Position numbers and translations under genes: made by a program. This document shows, piece by piece, positions 48,569-55,600 of a stretch of DNA of 64,000 nucleotides. The notes under the pieces were generated by a model, which worked only from the letters and a program-made list of their open reading frames with translations, was not told the origin of the DNA and searched no databases. The number at the start of each line of letters is the position of its first letter. The stretch's first letter is position 1. The stretch comes from an uncultured Phycisphaerales bacterium (lineage in GTDB: Bacteria; Planctomycetota; Phycisphaerae; Sedimentisphaerales; Anaerohalosphaeraceae), in NCBI GenBank assembly GCA_937868095.1, contig CALMLO010000042.1, forward strand, positions 1 to 64,000. The letters run 5' to 3'.

Positions 48569-48790
48569 ATGGCAAAGAAGAAAGCCGCAAAGAAGCCTGC
48601 CGCCAAGGGCAGCAAGACGGAAATGCTGGTCGTTGCCAGCAAGGTCAAGACCTACATTAAGTCCAAAGGGATGATGACTGCCAGCGATACTCTCGGGGCC
48701 TTGAATGAGAAGATCTATAAGGTCCTGGATGCCGCTGTCCAAAGAACACAGGCCAATCGCCGAAGCACCGTCAAACCGCAGGATCTTTAG
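48569..48790 (+). CDS. Short histone-fold DNA-binding protein with basic N-terminal tail (73 aa)
   Basis: ATG 48569 follows a good GGAGG site. The 73-residue product has a Lys/Ala tail, MAKKKAAKKPAAKGSK, then a histone-fold-like segment: helix 1 ~20-33 (VVASKVKTYIKSKG), helix 2 ~38-63 (ASDTLGALNEKIYKVLDAAV) and a loop-2-type end RRSTVKPQDL. The third helix is nearly absent, as in truncated (alpha3-type) bacterial histones such as Bdellovibrio Bd0055. It probably dimerises and binds DNA to organise the nucleoid. The tail is unusually lysine-rich, resembling eukaryotic H1/H4 tails in composition only. A strong terminator follows, so the gene is a monocistron. Confidence 0.8.
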   Translation: MAKKKAAKKPAAKGSKTEMLVVASKVKTYIKSKGMMTASDTLGALNEKIYKVLDAAVQRTQANRRSTVKPQDL

Positions 48791-48835
48791 GAGACCCTTG
48801 GGGAAATATCTGGGTCATCCAGTATCAAAGAATGG

Positions 48836-48870
48836 AAAGCCGCTTCTGCAAGAAGAAGTGGCTTTTTTTT
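48836..48870 (+). terminator. Rho-independent terminator after the histone-like gene
   Basis: Stem AAAGCCGCTTCT (48836-48847) pairs with AGAAGTGGCTTT (48854-48865), with one G-U pair and a 6-nt loop, and runs into eight T (48863-48870). Confidence 0.88.
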
Positions 48871-49092
48871 ATCTGGAAACCTGTCAAAATAGATAAACCT
48901 TTTTTCCCTTTTCCCTTTTTCAAATCAGACGCTGAACTTTCCTTCTTTTTTTCAGTAAAATTTCTTTAGTCCTTTCGAAGATATTTTATAATTGATTTAA
49001 ATTGAGAAGGTGGTAGGATTGCAGCATCAAATAGATCGATCATCTAAGTTTAGTATTGCAAAAGGAAATGGTGTGAGTAAACGGGGTCTCTT
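48871..49092 (+). promoter_or_regulatory. A+T-rich leader region of the alpha-glucan operon
   Basis: This region has a consensus TATAAT at 48987-48992 with no convincing -35, which would give a leader of about 94 nt before ATG 49093. Poly-T stretches lie before it. No gene is seen in it. Confidence 0.35.
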
Positions 49093-50439
49093 ATGAAGGT
49101 ATTTATGCTTGGTTGGGAGTTTCCGCCTTTTATCAGCGGGGGCTTAGGGACAGCTTGCTATGGACTGACCAAGGCGTTAAGCAATTTAGGCGTCAAGATA
49201 ATCTTTGTGCTACCCAAACCCATTGGGCCGGAAACGCCGACTCATGTTCAGATGCTCACGCCCCAGCACTGCCGCTTTAGCCGGACCGTTACGGGGACCA
49301 CTGAAAAAACAAACGAATTGCTCAACGTTCAGTTCCAGACAGTCAGCAGTACGCCGCTGCAGCCCTATATGACCCCCCAGCAGTACCAGAAACGGCTGGA
49401 GGAAATCATCCGCCAAAAGCAGCTCTTGTCCACCCAGTCCCAGCAGACACTCGATCAGTGGCTGGAGCGAGAGATTGAAAGTTTGAGCGTCGGCCCCGGC
49501 CAGTACACCGGCGATATGTACACAGAAGTACACCGTTATGCCGCTGCGGCTGTTCATCTGGCCCTCCAGCAGGATTTTGACGTCATTCACGCCCATGACT
49601 GGATGACTTTCCCGGCGGGGATTGCTGTTTCCGCCGTGACCGGAAAACCGCTGATTGTTCATGTTCACTCGACCGAATTTGACCGCAGCGGTGAACATGT
49701 CAACCAAATGATTTATGACATTGAACGCCGGGGGCTTCACGCAGCCGCCAAAGTCATTGCCGTCAGTTATCTGACCCGCAATATTCTGATGACGCGGTAC
49801 GGAGTCTCGGGAGATAAAATTGAAGTGATTTATAACGGGGTCGATCCCGAGGACAATGACGACCGCATTTCCAGTCAGCAAGTGGGTATTCGAAGCGATG
49901 AAAAAATCGTCCTCTTTCTGGGACGCATCACGATGCAGAAAGGCCCTGAGTATTTTCTAATGGCCGCCCGCAAGGTCCTCGAAGAGATGGATAATGTGAA
50001 ATTTGTCATGGCCGGTACCGGCGATATGATGCACCGAATCATCGAAATGGCTGCCCAAATGGGCATTGGGCACAAAGTTCTTTTCACCGGGTTTCTGCGG
50101 GGTGAAGATGTCAAAAGAGTCTATCAGATGGCCGATTTGTATGTGATGCCTTCTGTATCCGAACCGTTCGGAATTGCTCCGCTGGAAGCCCTCAATCATG
50201 ATGTGCCTGTCATTATCAGCAAGCAAAGCGGCGTCGCTGAAGTGCTCACCCACGTGCTGAAGGTGGACTTCTGGGATATTCAGGAGATGGCCAATAAAAT
50301 CATCGCCGTCCTGAAATATCCGCCGCTCCAAATGACCCTTCGGGAACACGGGAACTTTGAGGTACGCAAACTGAAATGGTCTGGAGCGGCCCAAAAATGC
50401 CTGAAGGTCTATCAGGAAGTCGCCCAGGTTGCTGTATAA
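49093..50439 (+). CDS. Glycogen/starch synthase-like GT4/GT5 glycosyltransferase
   Basis: This 448-residue GT-B enzyme begins KVFMLGWEFPPFISGGLGTACYGL, the glycogen-synthase-like glycine loop (GGLG). It continues with DVIHAHDWMTFPAGI, VHVHSTEFDRSG and VIYNGVDPEDND, then the C-terminal nucleotide-sugar domain: VLFLGRITMQKGPEYFL, VKFVMAGTGDMMHRI and SVSEPFGIAPLEAL with the EPFGIAPLE nucleotide-binding loop. An insertion at ~75-150 (Gln-rich, EEIIRQKQLLSTQSQQT) is unusual. It likely extends alpha-glucan from UDP- or ADP-glucose. It is the first of three genes for alpha-glucan metabolism. Confidence 0.85.
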   Translation: MKVFMLGWEFPPFISGGLGTACYGLTKALSNLGVKIIFVLPKPIGPETPTHVQMLTPQHCRFSRTVTGTTEKTNELLNVQFQTVSSTPLQPYMTPQQYQKRLEEIIRQKQLLSTQSQQTLDQWLEREIESLSVGPGQYTGDMYTEVHRYAAAAVHLALQQDFDVIHAHDWMTFPAGIAVSAVTGKPLIVHVHSTEFDRSGEHVNQMIYDIERRGLHAAAKVIAVSYLTRNILMTRYGVSGDKIEVIYNGVDPEDNDDRISSQQVGIRSDEKIVLFLGRITMQKGPEYFLMAARKVLEEMDNVKFVMAGTGDMMHRIIEMAAQMGIGHKVLFTGFLRGEDVKRVYQMADLYVMPSVSEPFGIAPLEALNHDVPVIISKQSGVAEVLTHVLKVDFWDIQEMANKIIAVLKYPPLQMTLREHGNFEVRKLKWSGAAQKCLKVYQEVAQVAV

Positions 50440-50466
50440 AATTTGCTTGAGAAGTGAGGTTTCTGT

Positions 50467-51687
50467 ATGCCGTCCGTTTGTTTTTACTTTCAGGTTCATC
50501 AGCCGTTTCGGCTTCGCCATTATACGGTTTTCGACAAATCCGGAAATTATTTTGACGAGTTCAAAAACGCATCCATCTGCCGGAAGGTCGCCAACAAGTG
50601 CTATCTGCCCTCTAACCGGCTTCTGCTGAAAATGATTCAGCGGTACGAAGGCCGCTTTAAGGTCTCCTTCAGCATCACCGGCGTGGCCATCGAACAATTC
50701 AAGAAATACTGCCCCGAAGTCATCAGCACCTTTGATGCCCTCGCCGAAACCGGCTGCGTGGAGTTTTTGGCGGAAACGTACTACCACAGTCTCAGCTTCC
50801 TCTATTCCCGAAACGAATTTTACGAAGAAGTCCGCCAGCACATCGAGCTGATGCAGAAAATGTGGGGACAGACGCCTCGCGTCTTTCGAAACACTGAATT
50901 AATTTATAACAACCAGCTGGCTGAAACACTCGAAGAAATGAATCTGTTTGATGCGGTGATAACGGAAGGCGCTGACCGGATTTTGGGCCATCGCAATGCC
51001 AATTTCGTTTATCGTCCTCCCAACTGCAAGCACCTGAAACTCCTGCTGAAGAACTACTCCCTCTCGGATGATATTGCCTTCCGCTTCAGCAACCGCGGCT
51101 GGGAAGAATGGCCGTTAGATGCGCCCAAGTTTGCCCGCTGGATCGATCAGATCAACGGCTGCGGGCATACTGTCAATCTCTTCATGGATTACGAAACTTT
51201 CGGCGAGCACCAATGGGAAGAAACGGGTATTTTTGATTTTATGTACCATCTGCCCGAATATATTCTGCGTCACCCTGACAACGACTTCAAAACCCCAAGC
51301 GAGGTGGTGCGCAGCTACCCTGTCATGGACGTAATCGACGTCCCTCACGTCATCAGCTGGGCCGACCTGGAACGGGACCTGTCCGCATGGCTGGGCAACG
51401 CCATGCAGTCCAACGCCCTCCACGAAGTCTATAAAATGGAAAAACTCGTCAAGCAGACCAACAACCCCCAGATTATTGAAGACTGGAAAAAGCTGCTCAC
51501 TTCCGACCACTTCTATTATATGTGCACCAAATACTTTTCTGACGGTGATGTGCATAAGTACTTCAATCCCTACGAATCTCCTTATGATTCCTATATTAAT
51601 TATATGAACGTGCTCAATCACCTGCGGGAGCGGTGCAAACAGGCCTTAACGGAACAGAAGGTCTCTGAACAGGCCTCGGCCTCCTAA
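50467..51687 (+). CDS. GH57 family alpha-amylase-like glycoside hydrolase
   Basis: The 406-residue protein starts VCFYFQVHQPFRLRHYTVF, the GH57 region 1 HQP motif. FRNTELIYNNQLAETLEEM follows, with the catalytic nucleophile region conserved as in other GH57 (FRNTE, Glu). WDQINGCGHTVNLFMDYETFGEHQWEETG contains the DYETFGEH motif whose Asp is the usual acid/base. GH57 enzymes cleave alpha-1,4-glucans or have branching activity. It is spaced 27 nt from the glycosyltransferase and 43 nt from the debranching enzyme. Whether it is an amylase or a branching enzyme cannot be settled here. Confidence 0.88.
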   Translation: MPSVCFYFQVHQPFRLRHYTVFDKSGNYFDEFKNASICRKVANKCYLPSNRLLLKMIQRYEGRFKVSFSITGVAIEQFKKYCPEVISTFDALAETGCVEFLAETYYHSLSFLYSRNEFYEEVRQHIELMQKMWGQTPRVFRNTELIYNNQLAETLEEMNLFDAVITEGADRILGHRNANFVYRPPNCKHLKLLLKNYSLSDDIAFRFSNRGWEEWPLDAPKFARWIDQINGCGHTVNLFMDYETFGEHQWEETGIFDFMYHLPEYILRHPDNDFKTPSEVVRSYPVMDVIDVPHVISWADLERDLSAWLGNAMQSNALHEVYKMEKLVKQTNNPQIIEDWKKLLTSDHFYYMCTKYFSDGDVHKYFNPYESPYDSYINYMNVLNHLRERCKQALTEQKVSEQASAS

Positions 51688-51730
51688 GGCCCTTGCAATC
51701 TATGCTCCCCTCTCCCAAGAAAGAAGCCTC

Positions 51731-53743
51731 ATGATGAAACCGCATAGCGAGGCCATCCTGGCCGTGAACCCGGCTGATTTGCCCCTCGAGGGACTGCTGA
51801 ACCGTGAATGGCTGCTCACGAATCGCCGCGGGGGATTTGCCTTTTCCACCCTGGCCTGCTGCAATACCCGCCGCTATCACGGCCTTTTGATTGGTGCTGC
51901 CCGTCCTCCAGCCGCCCGAATTCTGGGACTGGCCAACTGTCTTGAGAAAATTGTTGTTGAAAAGGATGCTCTCGAGTTCAGCTGTTTTGAATTTGACCGC
52001 ACGCTTCATCCCCGAGGCCACGAATATTTGACCTCTTTTTACCGCGACTGCGGCGTCCATTTGGAATACGAACTGGGCGTTGCCCATTGTACCAAATCCA
52101 TCTATCTTCACCCGACAGAGGACACGGTCGCTGTCGAATATACCTTTACAAACCTCGCACGCCCCTTTACGTTCTCGCTGCGACCTTTTGCGGCAATGAG
52201 AGACTATCACGGCCTTCAGAATGCCTCTGCTCCGCTGACAGCCGAGGTGAACAAGTCCCGCACCGTCCGCATTCTGGGCCCCTCCGCGGAGAACCTTTCC
52301 CTCCATCTGTTCAGCAGCACAATGGATTTCGAATCGTCAGGCGAGTGGTGGTACCGCTTTTATTACCGCATCGACGCCCAGCGAGGCCAGGATTGTTTTG
52401 AAGACCTCTGGTCGCCCGGCTGGTACTCCTGCCGCATTGATCATCCCTCTTCCATTATTTTGTGGGCTGCTTTGAAGGATTCCGCCGCCGAGTTCGTTCC
52501 GCCGGATTTGACAGACTTGATTGAGATGCTCCGGAAGCATCAGCAGGAAATATGCCGTCCCGCTTTTCAGCGCGACCCGATTCAAAAGGCCCTGTTTCTT
52601 TCCGCCGACCAATTTGTCGTTGAACGAACCCTTCACGGACGAACCGCCCCGACTATTGTGGCCGGCTACCCGTGGTTTCTCGACTGGGGACGCGATGCCT
52701 TTATCGCCCTGCCGGGTATCTGTCTGAGCACCGGCCGGCCGGAAACAGCCGCAGGAGTCCTGCAAACCTTTGCCGAGGCCGTCAGCGAAGGAATGATTCC
52801 CAACCGATTTGACGACTACGACGGCACGCCCCATTACAACAGCATTGATGCCTCTCTATGGTTTATTCGCGCCGCCTTCCGGTGGCTCGAGTGCACACAG
52901 GACAATTCCGCCTTCGAACGGAATTTCCTTCCTGCCATACAATCGATTCTCAAATATTATCAGGAAGGCACTCGCTTCGGCATCCACGCTGATTCCGATG
53001 GTCTTATCACCGGCGGCGACGCCCAGACGCAGCTGACCTGGATGGACGCCAAATGCGGCGGGGTTGCCTTCACCCCGCGACACGGCAAAGCCGTCGAAAT
53101 CAACGCCCTCTGGTACAATGCCCTCTGTCAAACAGCAGCGTATCTCGAATCCAAAAACTCCTCTCAGTCCGAATTGTATCAGACCCTCTCCAAACAGGTT
53201 AAGCAAAGTTTCAATCAGTTGTTCTGGAACGAACAGACGGAATGTTTAAACGACTGCATTTCACCGGAAGGTATTGCCGATTCGTCGATTCGTCCCAATC
53301 AGATTTTCGCTGTTTGCCTGCCCCACAGTCCTCTCTCCGCCAACCGTCAGAAACGCGTGGTTCATCTTGTCCGCCAGGAATTGCTGACCCCTTACGGCCT
53401 GCGCACCCTCAGTCCGAAAGACAGCCGATACATCGGCCGCTACGAAGGGGATGTCTTCCATCGGGATGCGGCTTATCATCAGGGAACCGTCTGGCCCTGG
53501 CTGATGGGCGGATTCCTCGAGGCCTTCCTGAAAGTCAATCAAAACAGCCCCCAAGCCCGCAAACAGGCCGCTGCAATGCTTTCCCCTCTGATTTATCACT
53601 TTGCCAACCAGGGCTGTCTGGGCAGCATTTCAGAAATTTTCGATGGCGATCCTCCGCATTATCCTCGGGGCTGTCCGGCCCAGGCATGGAGCGTCGCCGA
53701 AGTCCTGCGAATCTGGCTTTTGCTCCAGCAGACCTCTCAATAA
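51731..53743 (+). CDS. Glycogen debranching enzyme, amylo-alpha-1,6-glucosidase type (GH133-like)
   Basis: This 670-residue protein has the N-terminal beta-sandwich of the bacterial/archaeal GDE family (REWLLTNRRGGFAFSTLACCNTRRYHGLLIGA) followed by an alpha/alpha barrel. Its motifs are PTIVAGYPWFLDWGRDAFIALPG, TPHYNSIDASLWFIRAAF, GLITGGDAQTQLTWMDA, GKAVEINALWYNALC and YHQGTVWPWLMGGFLEAF. It removes alpha-1,6 branch glucose from glycogen-like polymer. It is the third gene of the alpha-glucan cluster. Its last codons overlap the convergent rnz gene end by 7 nt. Confidence 0.9.
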   Translation: MMKPHSEAILAVNPADLPLEGLLNREWLLTNRRGGFAFSTLACCNTRRYHGLLIGAARPPAARILGLANCLEKIVVEKDALEFSCFEFDRTLHPRGHEYLTSFYRDCGVHLEYELGVAHCTKSIYLHPTEDTVAVEYTFTNLARPFTFSLRPFAAMRDYHGLQNASAPLTAEVNKSRTVRILGPSAENLSLHLFSSTMDFESSGEWWYRFYYRIDAQRGQDCFEDLWSPGWYSCRIDHPSSIILWAALKDSAAEFVPPDLTDLIEMLRKHQQEICRPAFQRDPIQKALFLSADQFVVERTLHGRTAPTIVAGYPWFLDWGRDAFIALPGICLSTGRPETAAGVLQTFAEAVSEGMIPNRFDDYDGTPHYNSIDASLWFIRAAFRWLECTQDNSAFERNFLPAIQSILKYYQEGTRFGIHADSDGLITGGDAQTQLTWMDAKCGGVAFTPRHGKAVEINALWYNALCQTAAYLESKNSSQSELYQTLSKQVKQSFNQLFWNEQTECLNDCISPEGIADSSIRPNQIFAVCLPHSPLSANRQKRVVHLVRQELLTPYGLRTLSPKDSRYIGRYEGDVFHRDAAYHQGTVWPWLMGGFLEAFLKVNQNSPQARKQAAAMLSPLIYHFANQGCLGSISEIFDGDPPHYPRGCPAQAWSVAEVLRIWLLLQQTSQ

Positions 53744-54639
53744 CTGGGAGCGGAGGTGTCTGCCTGGCGGCTGTTATTATTTCGTCGGCGAAGTACCGGC
53801 AAATGCTCCATCAGCAGCACCACCTTCGCATATACAGAAGACGGCAGTTTTTCTTTCAGCATTCGCCGGGCCTCTTCCAAACTTGTCCGCTGTGTCAAAT
53901 GCGTGATAATCACATACTGATTGTTCATTCTCTCCAGCAGCGGGGCCAGTTCCTCGATATGCATATGCCGGCCCGCTTCCGCCCGCCCTGTATGCTCCTC
54001 TTCATAAAAGGTGCATTCGGCAATTAACAGGCGGCTGTTAGAAATATAATCCAGTTGGGAAAAGTCCGCATATTGGGTATCCCCCAGATAACTGACCAGA
54101 GGAACCTCCAGCGGCAAATCAATCTCCACGCCCTGACGCTTCAGTTCTACTAATTGCGGACCCGTGAGTCCCTGATACTCCGGCCGCAGCTTCTTTCGAC
54201 GTTCAAGAACAGAAAAACCCACCGCCCCATAGGTATGCTTGGCGGGAAATACCCTCACAAACAGATTGGGCTTAACCGGATACTCATCTCCCGGCTCAAC
54301 ACCTACCAGATTGGCCTTGATCCGGCTGCCGTCCAACTTGCTCCAGGCATCAAGAATTTGACGAATCGGCCCGATTGTATTGGGCGGAGCCAGAATTGTC
54401 CCTGCCGGCATGCCGCAAAACTGCCGATGCGAAAGGTAATACGCAACTCCGGCCGCATGGTCCATATGACCGTGCGTCAAAAGCACATGATTAATCGGAA
54501 TCACCTGATCAGGGGCCTTGCCGATATCAAAACACACATCCAGCTGCGGAAGAGCAACCACCGTTTCCTCACCCGCAACTGAATATCCTAATAGGTCCAG
54601 ATTCCCTATTTGCAGATTGACCAGATTATGACTTGGCAT
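53737..54639 (-). CDS. rnz: Ribonuclease Z (tRNA 3'-processing metallo-beta-lactamase fold)
   Basis: This 300-residue protein has DVCFDIGKAPDQVIPINHVLLTHGHMDHAAGVAYYL, containing the metal ligands HxHxDH, and further ligands in YLGDTQYADFS, IAECTFYEEEH and HMHIEELAPLLERMNNQYVIITHL, the last with the C-terminal His. It lacks the long flexible arm of some RNase Z. Related one-domain hydrolases exist, so the rnz assignment is likely but not proven. It is transcribed divergently from the DUF434 gene with its own sigma-70-type promoter. Confidence 0.75.
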   Translation of the reverse strand: MPSHNLVNLQIGNLDLLGYSVAGEETVVALPQLDVCFDIGKAPDQVIPINHVLLTHGHMDHAAGVAYYLSHRQFCGMPAGTILAPPNTIGPIRQILDAWSKLDGSRIKANLVGVEPGDEYPVKPNLFVRVFPAKHTYGAVGFSVLERRKKLRPEYQGLTGPQLVELKRQGVEIDLPLEVPLVSYLGDTQYADFSQLDYISNSRLLIAECTFYEEEHTGRAEAGRHMHIEELAPLLERMNNQYVIITHLTQRTSLEEARRMLKEKLPSSVYAKVVLLMEHLPVLRRRNNNSRQADTSAPSY

Positions 54640-54660
54640 ATCACCTTTCTCAAAAACCGA

Positions 54661-54689
54661 ATCGTAGGAAAAACAACCCCCCCTGTCAA
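54661..54689 (-). promoter_or_regulatory. Sigma-70 promoter of the RNase Z gene
   Basis: TTGACA (54689-54684) and TACGAT (54666-54661) on the minus strand are 17 nt apart. The start site near 54654 leaves a leader of about 15 nt with AAAGGTGAT before the ATG at 54639. The spacer includes a run of seven G. Confidence 0.6.
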
Positions 54690-54702
54690 CTTTTTCCTTT
54701 TC

Positions 54703-54731
54703 TTGAAGGAATCCTTTTTGTCGGGTATCCT
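54703..54731 (+). promoter_or_regulatory. Sigma-70 promoter of the DUF434 gene, implying a leaderless mRNA
   Basis: TTGAAG (54703-54708) and TATCCT (54726-54731) are exactly 17 nt apart. The expected start, about 7 nt after the -10, is position 54738, which is the A of the ATG. No Shine-Dalgarno lies upstream. Confidence 0.65.
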
Positions 54732-54737
54732 GTCTTT

Positions 54738-55484
54738 ATGTCCGATAAACGACTCCATCGCGGACCTCATCCAGATGACAGCCGTCTGTTTTCCGACAGC
54801 CAAATTCCTGTTCTGCGTCAGGCGGTTATGGACTACAGCTGGCTGCTGAGCCGTGGATATGCGGAAACCAGTGCTCTGAAGTTGGTAGGCGACCATTTCA
54901 GTCTGGACAGCCGGCAGCGGCTGGCTGTCATGCGCTCAAGTTGTTCAACAACCCGGCTGGCCAACCGACGACAAAAAGAAATCCCCGCTTCCGCCATCGC
55001 CGGACAGACCGTTTTGCTCGACGGCTATAACATCCTTATCACGTTGGAGGCCGCCTTAAGCGGGGCCGTTCTCCTTGTCGGGCAAGACGGGTGTATTCGC
55101 GATCTGTCCGGGCTGCACGGCAGCTGGCGCAAGGTTTGTGAGACTCTTGCGGCCATTGAACTGGCCGCCGGCACCTTAAAAAGACTAAACCCCCGCCAGG
55201 CCGTGTGGCTTTTGGATCGACCTGTCTCCAACTCAGGCCGCCTCAAAGCCCTTCTTCAAGAGTATTTCGAGCAGCAGAATCTCCATTGGCAGGTCGAAAT
55301 TCACCCCAATCCCGACCTGATTCTTCGCCAAACCAGTGAACCTGTCTCAACAAGTGACAGTGCCGTCCTCGACCAATGCTGCCGATGGTTTAACCTGTCC
55401 CGTACCGCGCTCCAAAACATTTCTCCTTCCCCAAAACCGTTATTTCTCATCGATTTAAGTACCTCGACAGCCCCATCGGCGTAA
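54738..55484 (+). CDS. DUF434 (and DUF5616-like) domain protein
   Basis: ATG 54738 was preferred to an upstream frame beginning at 54633 because it is placed by the promoter and starts the conserved RGPHPDDSRLFSD. The 248-residue protein has a DUF434 domain ~5-60 (VMDYSWLLSRGYAETSALKLVGDHF, with LVGDHF conserved) and a C-terminal part ~90-248 with YNILITLEAALSG, LIHGSWR-like and LLDRPVSNSGRLKALLQE and a final IDLS. Function is unknown for the family; a nucleotide- or RNA-related role has been suggested only by fold. No other gene is close on the same strand. Confidence 0.75.
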   Translation: MSDKRLHRGPHPDDSRLFSDSQIPVLRQAVMDYSWLLSRGYAETSALKLVGDHFSLDSRQRLAVMRSSCSTTRLANRRQKEIPASAIAGQTVLLDGYNILITLEAALSGAVLLVGQDGCIRDLSGLHGSWRKVCETLAAIELAAGTLKRLNPRQAVWLLDRPVSNSGRLKALLQEYFEQQNLHWQVEIHPNPDLILRQTSEPVSTSDSAVLDQCCRWFNLSRTALQNISPSPKPLFLIDLSTSTAPSA

Positions 55485-55505
55485 TCACTTTCTCCTGTTG
55501 AGTTG

Positions 55506-55533
55506 TTGCTTGAGCCGAAAAGTAGGGTATAAT
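55506..55533 (+). promoter_or_regulatory. Sigma-70 promoter of the leuS operon
   Basis: TTGCTT (55506-55511) and consensus TATAAT (55528-55533) are 16 nt apart. Transcription would begin near 55540, leaving a 60-nt leader before the leuS ATG at 55601. No T-box-like structure is obvious in that short leader. Confidence 0.6.
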
Positions 55534-55600
55534 AGTGCTTTTCAATTTGAAACAGTCATTACAGACAGACAATTACTGATATTGAACCCTGGAAGCAAAA

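Noticed and set aside
48438-48742. Upper half of a 148-codon minus-strand frame (48296-48742)
   Set aside because: It is antisense to the histone-like gene; only the last ~35 codons look protein-like and are listed with low confidence.
54633-54737. Start of the DUF434 protein at 54633
   Set aside because: It would overlap the divergent promoters; the residues before MSDKRL are low complexity, and the promoter places the mRNA start at 54738.
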